Made by a program: the position numbers and the translations under genes. Source: Stichopus chloronotus (lineage: Eukaryota; Echinodermata; Holothuroidea; Aspidochirotida; Stichopodidae). Taken from it: 64,000 bases of DNA. Below, piece after piece: positions 49,301-60,200 of this stretch. The notes under the pieces were generated by a model. That model was not told the origin of the DNA, did not search any database, and saw nothing but the letters and a program-made list of their open reading frames with translations. Positions within the stretch are counted from its first letter, which is position 1; each line of letters begins with the position of its first letter. The stretch covers positions 7,226,320 through 7,290,319 of the forward strand of contig CM037843.1 in assembly GCA_021234535.1 (NCBI GenBank), written 5' to 3'.

Positions 49301-52300
49301 AAGTGTACTGGTAAAACCTGAAATTGTTCTAGTTCTAATAAAGCAACTTGGTCTGAACTTACCACTGGATCTTTGCAGTGCGCCACCATGACATCTTCAA
49401 CATTTCCATTATGACCCATTCGAACTTCAATGTAGAAAGTGTCTGAACTGATGAAGATGTTACCCTCTGGGGTAGACATGACCTTCAGACTGTCAAAATA
49501 AATACAACAAGAATGAGGAATGTCAAGGCTGGAACCAGACTTTCAGTCAAACATACTGTACAGCACAGACTATCTAATGATAATAAACTACAAAGAAACA
49601 CTCTAAAACTGACAATGACAATGCATGTACAGACTATGAAGTCGGATCATGATCAATTATTCGAGTATTGCTTGTAACTCTTTCTAGATTTGCTCCATAT
49701 TGCTTCCCTTTGACGACTATTTAGGCTCCACTGAAAAAAAAAAAAAAAAACATGTACTATAGAACTTTTCACTTGATGCAATGCACATATAGAGGCTTAG
49801 CAGATACACTCACCACTTAAATGGCAACAGTTGACCCCTAAATAAAATATAACCTTCAGTTCTTGCATTCCACGCTCCCTCAAGGATATATTGCATTTGC
49901 AATGATATCAGACCTTGAACTACATTGAAATTAAGAGACCTCGACTTCCACCAAAACAATAGGCTTCTTGCGCTCAATGTTGTACATCTACATCTTAAAT
50001 ATGAACTCAGCCCAAGAACCTTGCTGGAAACATTGGGTTTACAAGTTTATTGTCTCTGTTGACCATTGTTGCACTCCAATGAACATAACATCCACCAAAA
50101 GAAATATCATGTTCTACAAATAATTGATGGATGAGCACTATCCATGTACCAACATCTAAGTTCAAAAAAGCTTCTGTTCTTAAGCTACATCTTTGTAAAG
50201 TTTCACAGATTTGGATCTCTGATGACCTCTATTACTTACACCAGGGCCTACTGACCTGACCACAGACACTTGACTTCCACGAAGGATAAAAAATAATCAC
50301 TAAGGAGAAAGCTGCTTCATAAGGACTGTCTTGAAACTACAAATGACTTTTGACAAGAAACCAATACACAATTAAACTGCCAACTCATCAGACCACCCAG
50401 TTGATTTGAGAGGACTTCTGATAATGATGTAACATTCATAAACAATTCACATCGAATCAGATTACATAGTTTGGCCATAGCTGGATTGTGACAAGATTTA
50501 TCTTCAAGATACTTACTTGAGTGGTTTGGCAAGGGCTTCCAGTCTTTCAACCATGGCTGGCAGTGAAGAAACTGCAAGATGAAAATAATATCATTATATA
50601 TGGAAATTACATCAAACAAACAATCTATGTATACATGAATTGACTACATGTTTCTTCTTTGTAGTGCTGTGACAAACTAAGGTTTAAATGTTTATTGTAA
50701 AAAAAACGCTTTTTTATTTACTGCAACGATTCAACTCAACTGATAGTTTTTACAAACAATTCATAATGTACATCCAATTCAACAAATTCTCCCCAAGTTA
50801 GCTAAAAAAATCCGTTGGCAGTCAAACAACAAAGATTCTTACTGATAAAAGAGATAGCACTCCTTCTAATGTATTACCTGATGGAACACAAGCAGCCAAC
50901 TGTATACATGTATGAAATTGTGACCTTGTCAACAATGCCTAAGTCACATTTAACAAGTTGCTCTGCCAATTTGTCCAATTTCTAGGCATTGGCTGGTATT
51001 CACAGATTGGAAAAAATGTGGCCAAAAATGCTTTCACGGTCATATTAAAAAGAGGTCCGCACAGGTTCTTTACTGGCCTCGGGTAGTGGCTGGTCGGTTT
51101 AGCGTTAGTGCTTGGAATCACCCTAACAACGTTACACAAAACAGTTGTACAGCACCAACCCAAGTGTGACGCCCACTTAAATACCGACATGCACTCCCCT
51201 GTGCCCAGCCATCTCCCAGTCTGGCTAGTCATCAGCTGGGCGCCAGCCGATTACGATCCAGCTAATGACCCGTCTCCAGTCAGTCAGCTTATTGCCCATA
51301 AGGGGCCTGGCCATCACTAGTATGACATCCGACAGATATATAGACCGATTAATTTCCGCCAATATTGACCCGACACCCGAATAATATGCTAGATGCCTGG
51401 TCAGGTATCGTCAGGACATCAGCCAACTGGTACATGACGACTTTCTGACAGAGGTCGGGACTGATTTTAACTTAGAATTAAAGGAACTCGGCACCCGCCT
51501 GACTCACAAAAATGGTCGGATACTTGGTAGGAGATCTGCAGGGGCCTTGCAGATAGTGCCTAAATACTGTATAAGTCGGGAACTAATCATAAACCCGTAG
51601 GGAATTAATTGTGACTAGGGTATAATGATTACTGGATGCCGGGATGTTTACGTATGCTTGCAAGCTTATGGCACATGCACTGTGAATGCTGGTAGTGCTT
51701 CAGCATGGGCACTTAGTTGATTAAGGTGGTTGCATGTGTACAGAAATACCAGAAGGACAAGATTATGTGTGACCTTACTGTATGTTTTGCTCTATTTTTA
51801 TACCTACATGCGACGTTGTTCATGGACAGAATATGTCAAACAATCAAACGATAATGACAACAACAACTTTGAAAAGTAATGGAAACGGCATAAGGTAGAG
51901 AACAGAAATCATATCTGAAAATGAACAGTTCTTACTATAAGTGCCTACATAATGCATACAGAAAATCTCTAGTCTCACTGGTGTATCAAGAACATACTAC
52001 TCAAGTTGTCACTCATAGATTGGTACTAGGAATTGTGGTATTAATGAAATGAAGCACTGCATCTACAAACCTACATTTTTACAAATAACATACATGTGCA
52101 AACATTACACCATCAGCTGTTTCGACGAAGTGGATATTCATTACTAGTAGGCCCCTTTATACTGCCTTTTGGCGTGTTCAAAGAAACATACTGTACAGCT
52201 AAATGAAAACTGTCAAACACGTTATCATATTTTCCACTTTTGTCATTATGTGAGAATTTGGATTCATGTGATAGAATTCATCACTTCCAACCTATTCATT

Positions 52301-55300
52301 CTTCCAAATTGTCTAAATGGTGAAATTACAAGACAAACTAACCATTTGGAAATGAGTTTTAAATGTTTTTACTTTCTACCTACAAATGTCACCACTTTAA
52401 ATTGATTTTCATGACATGCATAAAAAAATGGTGTCCTTTGAAAATACAGAACAAATGATACACTTTGTTGAAGGAGAGACAGGGAAAATTCAGATTGTTT
52501 GCAAGAGTTTATGCAAGTAATATAATTTTTTATAAGTTTGCCAAAATTTTCATTCATGAAAATGTAACAAGTGAAGCATGGTTCTTGTCAAGAAAAGATC
52601 ACTTTTAGTGCAGATGATTTTCTGTAATGCTCAATTTGCTTAAGCCTGTCCAAGTACCCTCAGTGTTTATATTCAGCATCGGTCTTATACCGTACTGGTT
52701 CTGCAAAAACTAATGTACATATGAGAATGAACTGAAAATTAGACTATATAACGCCTTCGTCATATTTCATATCTTACCAGTGATGGCTTTCTTGATGTTT
52801 TCCAAACATTTCTGAAGCCTGTCAGGATCAACATTATCTGTGTGTTGATATACGGCCTGACAAAAAAAAAAATATTCATGAAAAACCACACCATGCATTT
52901 TTTTGGTAAATGCTGCTAAGTGGTGTGGAGTCTAATAATGATTCCATAAAAAACAAATTAATGAAAAGGAAAGAATCTAGCATGATGAAACATGTAGGCT
53001 TTTGTTGACAAATAAGAACGTTGCATCTATACTTAGTGAACCCCCCCTGTAAGTGCCTGAATACATTAAACTGAACTAAAATAGCGCTATTGATGTTATC
53101 AAAAATTTATCAACAATTTCTTTTTGTGGCTTTCACTCACCACCGTTGCAGACACTGACCTTTTTAAAGTGTAAATTTCTAAATGTGGTTTGTCAAAAAT
53201 GAAGGATATTTGGCCACAATTCACAAGGTCTGGGAGGTTGGGAACTGCCAATTCCTGCACAATGAGAGGAACTTTTGGCAAAAATTTTAGTGGTATGCTA
53301 CACTACACCTAGGAAGTGCCATAATCACTTGTCTCCCCCCCCCCCCCTTAAATAAAAAGTCTGGTTATGCCACTGGTGCAGGGCCTTGACCAAGCTAAGA
53401 TCAAACCTCAACTCCCTAACATTCTCTATAACCATTCCAGCTAGACCAGAACTGGTGAAGAACAATAACCCCTCTGTATGCAATGTCCACACAATCAGCA
53501 AGGGAGGCTATGTAATAGATTCTAAAATTAGCTGTCAGGGAACTTTGCGATCATGGTCCATTAGTTGTGTACACAGTGGACACTGGATACCACAGGGACA
53601 AGTAATGCCCAAGAATAACAGTCAAAACAAAGTAACTGAAAACTGTCTTACACAAGCTTTAGCTTGAGGCTATTCATTTAAGGTGGTGAGCATGCCCCTT
53701 CAGATAAAGCTCACTTCAACTCACTACCACATAATATAACCACACAAATCAAGGGAGTGAGACTTCAAAAAGTATCTAGAGCACAAGGAAAAATGATCAA
53801 AATAGCCAAAAATTATGACTTCCCTTTGTCCTATCATATAGTTAGGAACAACTTGTATTGCCATCCCAATGTAGCACACTCACTGCAAATTTCAGGAAAA
53901 TCCACCAGTAACTGCAGAAGAAGTAGGCTTTTGAACAGAGAGACAGACATTTTCTCCCCCTACAGTACCACATAAGCTCTACCCACACTTCGTGGGTTGA
54001 GCTAATCATATAATGGCATACAGTACTGTATACACCCTACTTCAAGCATTCACGACACCGAACAAACCATTCACTTGTCAAACAGTCACTGCTGCGAACG
54101 TTCGATACGGTCACCTGTAAAATTGCTATGTAATTAATCCCAATCATAACTGCAGGTTGTAATGCACATCACCACACCATGAGTGACAAAACCAACGTTA
54201 CAGAGATTAAGAGAAAAACTAACAATAAGATATACTGTACTTCTTTCATCTTTCATCATTCTTTCATGCAACCCTTACCATTGCATCTCGAAGTTTAAGC
54301 CTCTCTTCAGACCACGCTTTAACTTGCTTACTGGTCATCTTCAACTTTTCCATCAGGAAAGCTAAAAGATTGTCTTGATCCTGGCCACCACCACCGTCTG
54401 CATCAAAATAAAAATATTGTAACAAAGAAATCACTGATGTCATTACCCCATTTAGGTGATTATCTGCAGAGGGCTACTCAGTGGAGTACCTGTCAGTCAA
54501 AGTTTCAGTTGTACTGTACACTTATAAGGCATCCCCTTTGTAGTGCATCTAGCCTAGAGGCCTAGGCCCTGTATATAATGTATGTACAAGGTTTTTTATG
54601 CTTTTTATGTTTTTATGCCCTCATGCTGACTATGAAAAATAACTGACAGTAACCCTCTTACAGTAATTGCATCTTTCGATGTAAGCACTCTATACACACC
54701 TCCCAGCTCAAATGTATTCCTCAAAAATCATTCTTAGACAGAATTCCAGTATTTTTACAAATTTACTATTTCCATGGTGTGCAGGCAGAAATGATTTTGT
54801 TTGTTGTTGAGAGCAATGTTGGCAGTCTGTGTGGCTGGCTGTTAATCCACTACTCTCCAGCCTGAACAGGTATGTACCAGATCTCAAGTTTTAGATCCTG
54901 CTGAACAGGATGTAACCAGATCTTACAGTACTTGAAATCAGACCAGATTTTTACCCTGCTTTTGCAAGAAGTGTTAAACTTTTCTCTGTTTTAAAGTGCA
55001 ATATCTGATATGGACAGGGCCTAGTGAGAAGAGACTTTTATGCTACAAATGCTTCAGTTACTGCACAACAGCCACACAGACTGCTGATATCACTCTCAAC
55101 AACGACAAAAAAGAGTTTCTGTCCAGATACAGTACTATGCAAAATGAATAATTCCATCTGAGAAAGATTTTATGGATACATTTGAGGTCAAAGGTGTGTT
55201 TAGAGTGCTATTGTACATCAAAAGATGTGATTAAGAGGGTTAAATAACGTTTGTAATTGATGCAAGGATGTAAAAATTGGCCAAGTTTTGTGTACCATTA

Positions 55301-57297
55301 GGAGCATACAGCCTTGCAGGTGTAAACTGGGAGTATCTAGAGTCAATCCCTTAATGAACATCATGACCATACAATATTAAAACATGTACTGAAACCAATA
55401 AAACTAATTTGCTATGTGTCGTTCTGATTGTGCTATGCACTATTTTAGTGATGTCTATGGTAGATTGAGTAATCCACAGAAACTGAATGTTGACATGAAG
55501 ATTGCAATACACAATGCAATGTCTATGAAGTAATCTTGAGTCAATCACTACCAAAGTAAGAGCAAAGAAAAACAATTACAACAAATAAGAATTTATAAAA
55601 AAAAAAAAGAAATGATGTCTTTTCTTTCTAAAATTGTCCTGTACAGTACAAGCCTCATCTGACATTTTTGTCTCAAATTTGGGTAATGCTTACAAATTTT
55701 TTTTGGCAAATTTTGATTTTTTTTTCCCTCTTGGAGATTCAAAGAGGAGAGAAGGTTTGAATAATGATGTAATATGCATTACTTGGTCTTAGCCCACTAG
55801 AGTACAATCTCGATCTTCCGGAATTTACTTCAGAAAAATGAAATTTATCTACCCTCATTTTTCTTTGATATTCATGAAATATGGTATCAAACTAGCGCAA
55901 GGTTGTGAATTTAGCTGATCAGAATTACTAGTAACACAACGTTTAGGCTTAGGCCTAGTAGTACACAGTGACTGTATCCGAAGATTTTTTTTTTTTTTTG
56001 AGGGGGGTGTCTAAGATATACGTGGCCTTGGATATCTCTCAGAAACATCTGAGCCACGCGTAAGTCATACTACTGTAGGGTACTTGACTGAATTTAGAAC
56101 ACAATGTATTTCCCTTCCCAAATGCGATAATGCCTTAGAAGGCCTAAGCATAAAAAAAGAAATCAAATCATTTTGCTCACAAATATATGGCAATATAATC
56201 CACCATCCGCTCTAAGCGTTTGTCAACTACAGGCACTCACTGCAGAGCACAAGCAACCATTTTGCTCACAAATATATGGCAATATAATCCACCATCCGCT
56301 CTAAGCGTTTGTCAACAACAGGCACTCACTTCCAATGGCATAACGGGCATTCATTCTCCGACGGGTTATCACAGGCAACCATTAGTAGGACCCCTACGCC
56401 AAAGCCGATTTTGTCATGCAAGCTGGCACGCCAAGGTAAACATTTCGCTACCGCTATGCCAGGAAAGAGTCAGCACTCACACCAAAGATCTTCACATTGC
56501 AGTGCATAGAATACAGACTGGTAAGTCAGCAACTAGGAATTGCAACATTATGAACACAAAAAGGTGACGGCCTGCTGGGAATTGTTATTGACTTTTGCTG
56601 TCTAAGTCAAGTGTAAATTTTATACTTCGAATAGTTACCCAAATCACTTTTAAATGGGTAATCTTATAGTTAAGATGTCTTGTAGGTCTACTTACGTACC
56701 AAAGTGCATTCCATGTCAGGCCCAAACCGAAGTTTTAAAAAAAAAACAATAGAAAACATAAGGGAAATGCCAGCTCCATACCGAAGATCTTCATCTGAGC
56801 GCACGAAATGCAGACTGGCTTTTGTATCATTCAGTAATAAAGGTCTTGAATGAATCGTATTTGCAGATTTTGCAGCCATTTTGTGGTAAAGCTTAAATTA
56901 ATGTCAAATTTGTGTTACTGTTAGTATAGCAGCACAAGAGCTATGATGTAGGGTGTGCAGCCCTGTTCAACGTAGATCACATTTTCCGCATGGCAATGCT
57001 AATAGTAATTAAGTTAGCTGTGATTCTGTTAACTTTTTACCTCAGCTAGGACGCAAATTAGGCCTAACCCTTGGACTGGGAAAAAAATTAAAGAGGCATA
57101 GACAGTGATAAAAATACCAAGGAAGGCCTAGGCGAAGCCTACTAACATAGCAATAGGTCCAACCATATGTATCAGTGTTACTGTTGTGTCAAGTTACTGT
57201 TACTGTGTTCGTTAGGCCTTCGCTTTGACCTACCTAGGACTGGTTTTCCAGGACCATTAAGGCCAGCGGTTATCTGTGACACTGACAACATCGCCAT
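28920..57297 (-). CDS. MED1: Mediator complex subunit 1, 16 coding exons, 2,354 aa (gene span)
   Basis: MED1 links Mediator to nuclear receptors and other activators during RNA polymerase II transcription. Exons in transcription order: 57234-57297, 54279-54397, 52778-52856, 50517-50571, 49363-49489, 47467-47567, 46409-46486, 44620-44684, 43910-43996, 42496-42607, 41499-41620, 39711-39850, 39224-39413, 37945-38040, 37580-37764, 28920-34364. All junctions are GT/AG and in phase, summing to 7,065 nt. The Med1 domain spans about residues 62-535 and aligns block by block with vertebrate MED1 recalled from memory (for example SSLPAM, GYCSPRTGG, CLSIPITMRAI). Two LXXLL boxes follow (650-654, 707-711), then a basic stretch and a long disordered tail ending DDDLMNEAL (2338-2346). 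Human MED1 is about 1,580 residues, so this tail is much longer. Splice boundaries are manual; the gene call is secure. Confidence 0.95.
34365..37579 (-). other. MED1 intron 15
   Basis: A 3.2-kb intron between the last Med1-domain exon and the giant exon. Besides the LINE remnant, no gene was recognised in 35800-37579. Confidence 0.8.
35030..35790 (+). pseudogene. Decayed LINE reverse transcriptase in MED1 intron 15
   Basis: Broken plus-strand frames show EWGKSIITPILKMK, EEIMSESEAGFTKANQ and INMLKALYRKSSRAV. These match the successive EWKxSIIxPIxKKG, EExIsExQaGFrkgr and ...KALYxxxxxxV blocks of non-LTR reverse transcriptases. Many stops and frameshifts separate them. It is antisense to MED1 and inactive. 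Confidence 0.65.
37580..37764 (-). CDS. MED1: MED1 coding exon 15
   Basis: V479 to E540. It includes TKVLQKCLSIPITMRAILKK, nearly identical to VVQRCMSIPVTMRAIRRK, the end of the Med1 domain. The donor is AGGAG|gtttgt, weaker than the others, but phase 0 matches exon 16. Confidence 0.94.
37945..38040 (-). CDS. MED1: MED1 coding exon 14
   Basis: N447 to C478 plus one base. FEVTAYNLHRMTVLFEHPAK matches the FEVCPLSESRFSVSFQHPVN block. The donor is TGTG|gtatgt. Confidence 0.94.
38640..38890. repeat. DR1-family repeat copies in MED1 intron 13
   Basis: Shares the GTTAACCTCAAATGACC, CCAAAATCAATA and CTTGTATTTAATG stretches with the HMGXB4 intron arrays. About two decayed units. Confidence 0.6.
39224..39413 (-). 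CDS. MED1: MED1 coding exon 13
   Basis: Residues 384-446. It includes ALQTIRNLRQQAIYNALVAS, parallel to the LILNLIRHQVAYNTLIGSC block. The donor is GAAA|gtaagt. Confidence 0.94.
39711..39850 (-). CDS. MED1: MED1 coding exon 12
   Basis: G337 to V383, ending in phase 0. RHTLDPDF and PHPRGYTFHV correspond loosely to the variable stretch around FYAALPGQQHCYF in vertebrates. Conservation is weaker, but phase and splice sites fit on both sides. Confidence 0.87.
40081..40290 (+). repeat. Possible tRNA-derived SINE
   Basis: GGTTCAATCC near 40117 is a good Pol III B box. An ACAATAAATTTGATCTG-like tail follows about 150 bp on. No clear A box was found, so this is weak. It lies in MED1 intron 11. Confidence 0.3.
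40860..41245. repeat. Two-copy tandem duplication, period about 189 bp
   Basis: TTCAGTTATCATC...GAGCCAGGGAA...AAACTTACCACTACAT occurs at about 40922-41010 and again at about 41112-41200. It lies in MED1 intron 11. Confidence 0.75.
41396..41414. repeat. Run of 19 C
   Basis: An uninterrupted C homopolymer 85 bp from MED1 exon 11. Similar C or G runs occur near 8318, 24403, 53335 and 59335. Confidence 0.9.
41499..41620 (-). CDS. MED1: MED1 coding exon 11
   Basis: V296 to A336 plus one base. IALPAVFTLTLSQPMPVS matches VDLPACFFLKFPQPIPVS, and LLKQLQNAG matches FVQKLQNCTG. Confidence 0.94.
42496..42607 (-). CDS. MED1: MED1 coding exon 10
   Basis: D259 to K295 plus two bases. LWVSVGLENSSPRKLQTTPL parallels MNASVTIEGTSAVYKLPIAPL. 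The donor GAAGGT|gtaagt is required by phase. Confidence 0.91.
43060..43880. repeat. DR1-family repeat array in MED1 intron 9
   Basis: Units of about 130 bp with GTGACCTCAAATGACCTTTGA near 43490 and landmarks such as TTGAAATATCATG and TTGAGGTATCTTG. More diverged than the 6785-7850 array. Confidence 0.6.
43910..43996 (-). CDS. MED1: MED1 coding exon 9
   Basis: G230 to D258 plus one base. MRLTYFISPYDLLDVK matches MNLKYYVSPSDLLDDK. A longer overlapping open frame here is a different, non-coding frame. Confidence 0.94.
44620..44684 (-). CDS. MED1: MED1 coding exon 8
   Basis: K208 to G229 plus one base. LGYCSPRTGG corresponds to VGYLTPRSGG, a highly conserved Med1 block. The acceptor is acttcag and the donor GGTG|gtgagt. 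Confidence 0.94.
44782..45478. mobile_element. Non-autonomous hAT-like element in MED1 intron 7
   Basis: Begins CAGGGTTTCCGCTGA and ends GACCATGGGAACTCTG, whose complement CAGAGTTCCCATGGTC matches the left end imperfectly. The interior repeats CCATGACTTTCC-like stretches near both ends, a pattern common in hAT-derived repeats. The flanks share AACAAA, possibly a decayed duplication. No transposase. Confidence 0.6.
46409..46486 (-). CDS. MED1: MED1 coding exon 7
   Basis: Completes V182 and encodes residues 183-207. AFSSLQCLEKDLLTI matches the YLALQSLEQDLSKM block. The donor is AAAAA|gtaagt. Confidence 0.92.
47467..47567 (-). CDS. MED1: MED1 coding exon 6
   Basis: Residues 149-181 plus two bases. 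NFKEFGDHLSGLSEFYQTGGD aligns with NFDEFSKHLKGLVNLYNLPGD. Of two possible donors, GACGT|gtaagt keeps the phase with exon 7. Confidence 0.93.
48690..49105 (+). mobile_element. Possible LINE 3' end in MED1 intron 5
   Basis: A broken frame reads LDTRHGQNQSLPCHANVH, resembling the YNTRxxxxLxxPxxRTN block at LINE C-termini. A long T-rich tail follows, ending ACAATAAAGTTCAATTTTAC as many LINE 3' ends do. Confidence 0.4.
49363..49489 (-). CDS. MED1: MED1 coding exon 5
   Basis: Completes N106 and encodes residues 107-148. It includes SSDTFYIEVRM and VMVAHCKDPV, matching the TSDMFYVEVQL and VKVAHHGENPV blocks. The open frame runs on past the GTG|gtaagt donor without homology, which supports the splice. 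Confidence 0.95.
49850..50300. repeat. DR1-family repeat remnants in MED1 intron 4
   Basis: Diverged units with ACTTCCACCAAAACAATAGG, CTTGCGCTCAATGTTGTAC and GTTGACC stretches related to the other arrays. Confidence 0.5.
50517..50571 (-). CDS. MED1: MED1 coding exon 4
   Basis: A 55-nt exon encoding V88 to L105 (SSLPAMVERLEALAKPL), a near match to the TSLPAMTDRLESIA block of vertebrate MED1. The acceptor is cttgcag and the donor CTCAA|gtaagt. Confidence 0.93.
50572..52777 (-). other. MED1 intron 3, with a GC-richer inserted patch
   Basis: Most of the intron is AT-rich, but about 51050-51600 is distinctly richer in G and C and reads like foreign DNA, with CCGACACCCGAATAA and GGTCGGGACTG stretches. 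I could not name an element. Confidence 0.4.
52778..52856 (-). CDS. MED1: MED1 coding exon 3
   Basis: Residues 62-87, including DRLQKCLENIKKAIT, which parallels HLVSCLETLQKALKVT of vertebrate MED1. The acceptor is tttgtcag and the donor ACTG|gtaaga. Confidence 0.9.
54279..54397 (-). CDS. MED1: MED1 coding exon 2
   Basis: Residues 22-61, ending in phase 0 at GCAATG|gtaagg. A Gly/Asp/Gln stretch precedes NLLAFLMEKLKMTSKQVKAW, which resembles the SLLERLHAKF region at the start of vertebrate MED1. Confidence 0.88.
54782..55126. mobile_element. Inverted-repeat MITE in MED1 intron 1
   Basis: The left end, with TTGTTGTTGAGAG...GCAGTCTGTGTGGCTG, is the reverse complement of the right end, CAGCCACACAGACTGC...CTCTCAACAACGAC. 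The arms extend weakly outward to about 50 bp. The size is about 345 bp, with no coding capacity. The family was not identified. Confidence 0.7.
56169..56331. repeat. Two-copy direct repeat, period 89 bp
   Basis: CATTTTGCTCACAAATATATGG... to ...GGCACTCACT is nearly identical at 56169-56243 and 56258-56331. It lies in MED1 intron 1. Confidence 0.85.
57234..57297 (-). CDS. MED1: MED1 coding exon 1
   Basis: Encodes residues 1-21 (MAMLSVSQITAGLNGPGKPVL) plus one base. The donor is CTAG|gtaggt. A second in-frame ATG lies two codons in. The N-terminus is not conserved with vertebrates, so this is the least certain exon, but its phase fits exon 2 exactly. Confidence 0.75.
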
Positions 57298-60200
57298 TTT
57301 ATGACTCGGATTACAAAGAAGTGAACATAAACACTGAACCAAGACTTTATCAAAGATAATCTACCTTCCGAAGGTAGACAATCTTTGTTAGCCGATGCCT
57401 ATGATATGTTCAGTGCGCCGCATATTTTACACTACAGCCTACAGGTACCAAAGTAAAGCTCTAACATGCAAAACAACATTGCACTGCACTATACAGTACA
57501 GTAGTTGTATTGTACACTCATGTATGCACAAAGCTCAGATCGATCTATCAACACCAATGAAAAAGTACTGCGCTAGGATCGAATTTCCAGTCGTTTGATT
57601 TGACTGCGCTCGACTGCTCGAAGGCACTGTGTGTTATACCCCAGTCACAGGTTTACGATTAGTTCAAGACGTATTTTCAGACACTATCGACAGGGTGTCT
57701 GCAGATCTCCTGCCGGGTATCGGGTCATTTTCGTCATGTCCGTCCGGACCAGTACCGCAGGGACATCGAAAAAGTGTCGTTCGGGTGTCAGACAAGTACT
57801 GACCCGAGACCGGCCGTTGATGCACCGTGGCCAAATACCCAGTAAAATCGGTCGGTCAGCGACCGGTCTCTACCCGAGCCCAGTGGGGACCCCATGAACC
57901 GACCCCCTTTCAATGTGACAATGTAAGCGTTATCGGCGGATTTTTCTCCGATCTGCTAACGCCGACCGATGCCTAACAATAGGAAAATCGGCCGAGCGCC
58001 GGGTTAAATGCATTTCGCTTCGATTCGCAAACAGCTTGTCAATGCGCGGGTTATTTTTGCTCTGGTGCAAGCCTGAAATCAGTAGGCCTACTTAGAGATA
58101 GCAGAGTTTGAAAGCAGCTAGATATTCATGGCTTTTAATGTCTTGTGGGTGAAAGTGACGCAATTGTTTCTCCTAGATGGAGGAAGATATCACTTCCCTG
58201 GTGCTTTAAGCTGCATGTGCAGTCTTGTGATTTGGATCTGCAAAACGTCGGCAAATTTCTCAAATAATGAGAACAAAAATAAATCTATGATGAAAATGGA
58301 AATACACATCGGATGGGTTGAGAACGTACAAGAATCATGATAAATTATGCATCCTCTTTCATTTACACTTGGAGCACTCGCCAAATATTGAGGCCGGTGA
58401 ACCTATCTTTAATCCACACTTCTTTCATCGCCGGGGAGAGCAGAGTCACAGGGGTTGTTTGTCAGGAGATTCGACCTACACCCCAAGCACATAGTTAGGC
58501 TCTTCTAACTTGGCATGCTGAGATATAAATGAGAGGCATCGACGAGTGTGATGTAAAGTATGGTGATGAATTTTATTCCTCTATTGCAGTGGGGCACCCA
58601 GAAGTTTGAAATGACGGTCAACTGAGAATTGTGAAAGACTGTCTCTTATAGACGAACGCTTGCTCCGGTATAGAGCGCCGGAGCGTCAGGAAAATTTTCA
58701 TAAAAATACCCTGTGGCGGGTTGCGGGAACTTCGCCCTTCCTAAGAAATAACCCGTCAATTTTAAAAATTGGCGATAACAATAGTTCAAAATCTTGATAA
58801 GAACTCAAACAACACTGTATGTCTATTACCGACATTTTTTTAAAGATAGGCCTATATGCCGTGTCAAACGTCTACGAAAAATGTTCGAACACAGCAAGCC
58901 TTTTTTTTTTTTTTTTTGCAATCCCGACTGCCCATGTGCACATTTCAAAAATCGAAAGATAAACATACACATGCACTGTCTTGGTACACAACACCTACCA
59001 TACCTGAGTTTATTTTACAAGATTTTCAAATTCTTCCTGACAATATACAGGAGGTTCACACCCGCGGTTCAGTGTCATGAACCGCATGTGTCTACAAATG
59101 GCGTTGTTATTTGTCAAACAGTGTCTTCATGCTATATATGCTAAGCACTGTTTATCCTCCAAGACTAAGTTAAGTATACATTTCAGTTCCATGCATTCCA
59201 CAATTCCAATTGCGAATCAAGGGTGCGAACTTGGCCCATTTGTAAGAATATTAAATAGCACTGGAAATTCTGTACATTGACTATGACCTTGAGCAACTCG
59301 CACCCCAATAAATGTGTCGGGGAGGGATGCGATGGGGGGGGGGGGGAGAACGATGGATGGGGGGGGGGGAGAGAGAACGAGATAGCTGCCCTATAGTTAT
59401 CGTAGCCGTGCGTAGCAGTCGGTCCATAAACTCAATGAACATGTAAACCTTCCCAATCGCATGTTTTCCCCTAGCAGATTTTAGGAAATACTTAAGAGCG
59501 AACGTGTTCCACTATGGCCCCTGATTTGCCTGTGGGTGGTAAAAATCTAAAAGGCACCTTGAAAAAAATTAGTTTGTTTAATAAGATCGTAGTTACAGAA
59601 ATTGAATGAGCCTGCAGGGCAGCATTTTCAGCCTTGTATCATTCACAAGTCACGCTATATGACCGTGTTATAACTGCGTGACTGTGATCGCTTCAGATGC
59701 CTGGTGGTAAAAGTTTACAAATAGTCGGGAGAACGAATGACTTTCATTTTTAGCTTTCCCAGAAGGATTTATTAAGATGTTCAAGAAGTTTTTCCATGTC
59801 ATAATATATTAACAATATCAACATATAGGAAAATATAATATTAAGACGACATATATACAAACTATTAGGTGCAGAATTCTTTATGTACATATAATACGAG
59901 CACCAATATTATTAATTTCATATAGATATTGACCGCCAACCCATTCTCTCCAAGTATCAATCAACCAACACCCCCTCCCCCGCACCTCATTATCCTTACC
60001 CTCAAGTATTGCATTCTATGTTTATTATAAACGTAAATGGCTCTCAGAGATATGTTTTTCTAAGTGAGAGCACAAAACGAACATTTTGTTTTAATCTCAC
60101 CATTTGCTGTGACTGTCTAGAAAATTGCACATGCTATACGCAAACATCTTTTGAAAACACTGTTAGTCTTCAAACCTGCTACTGCGTGTGGACCATCGTG

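Noticed and set aside
49117..49479. 120-codon frame containing MED1 exon 5
   Set aside because: Only 49363-49479 is exon. The rest is read-through past a strong GTAAGT donor into intron 5.
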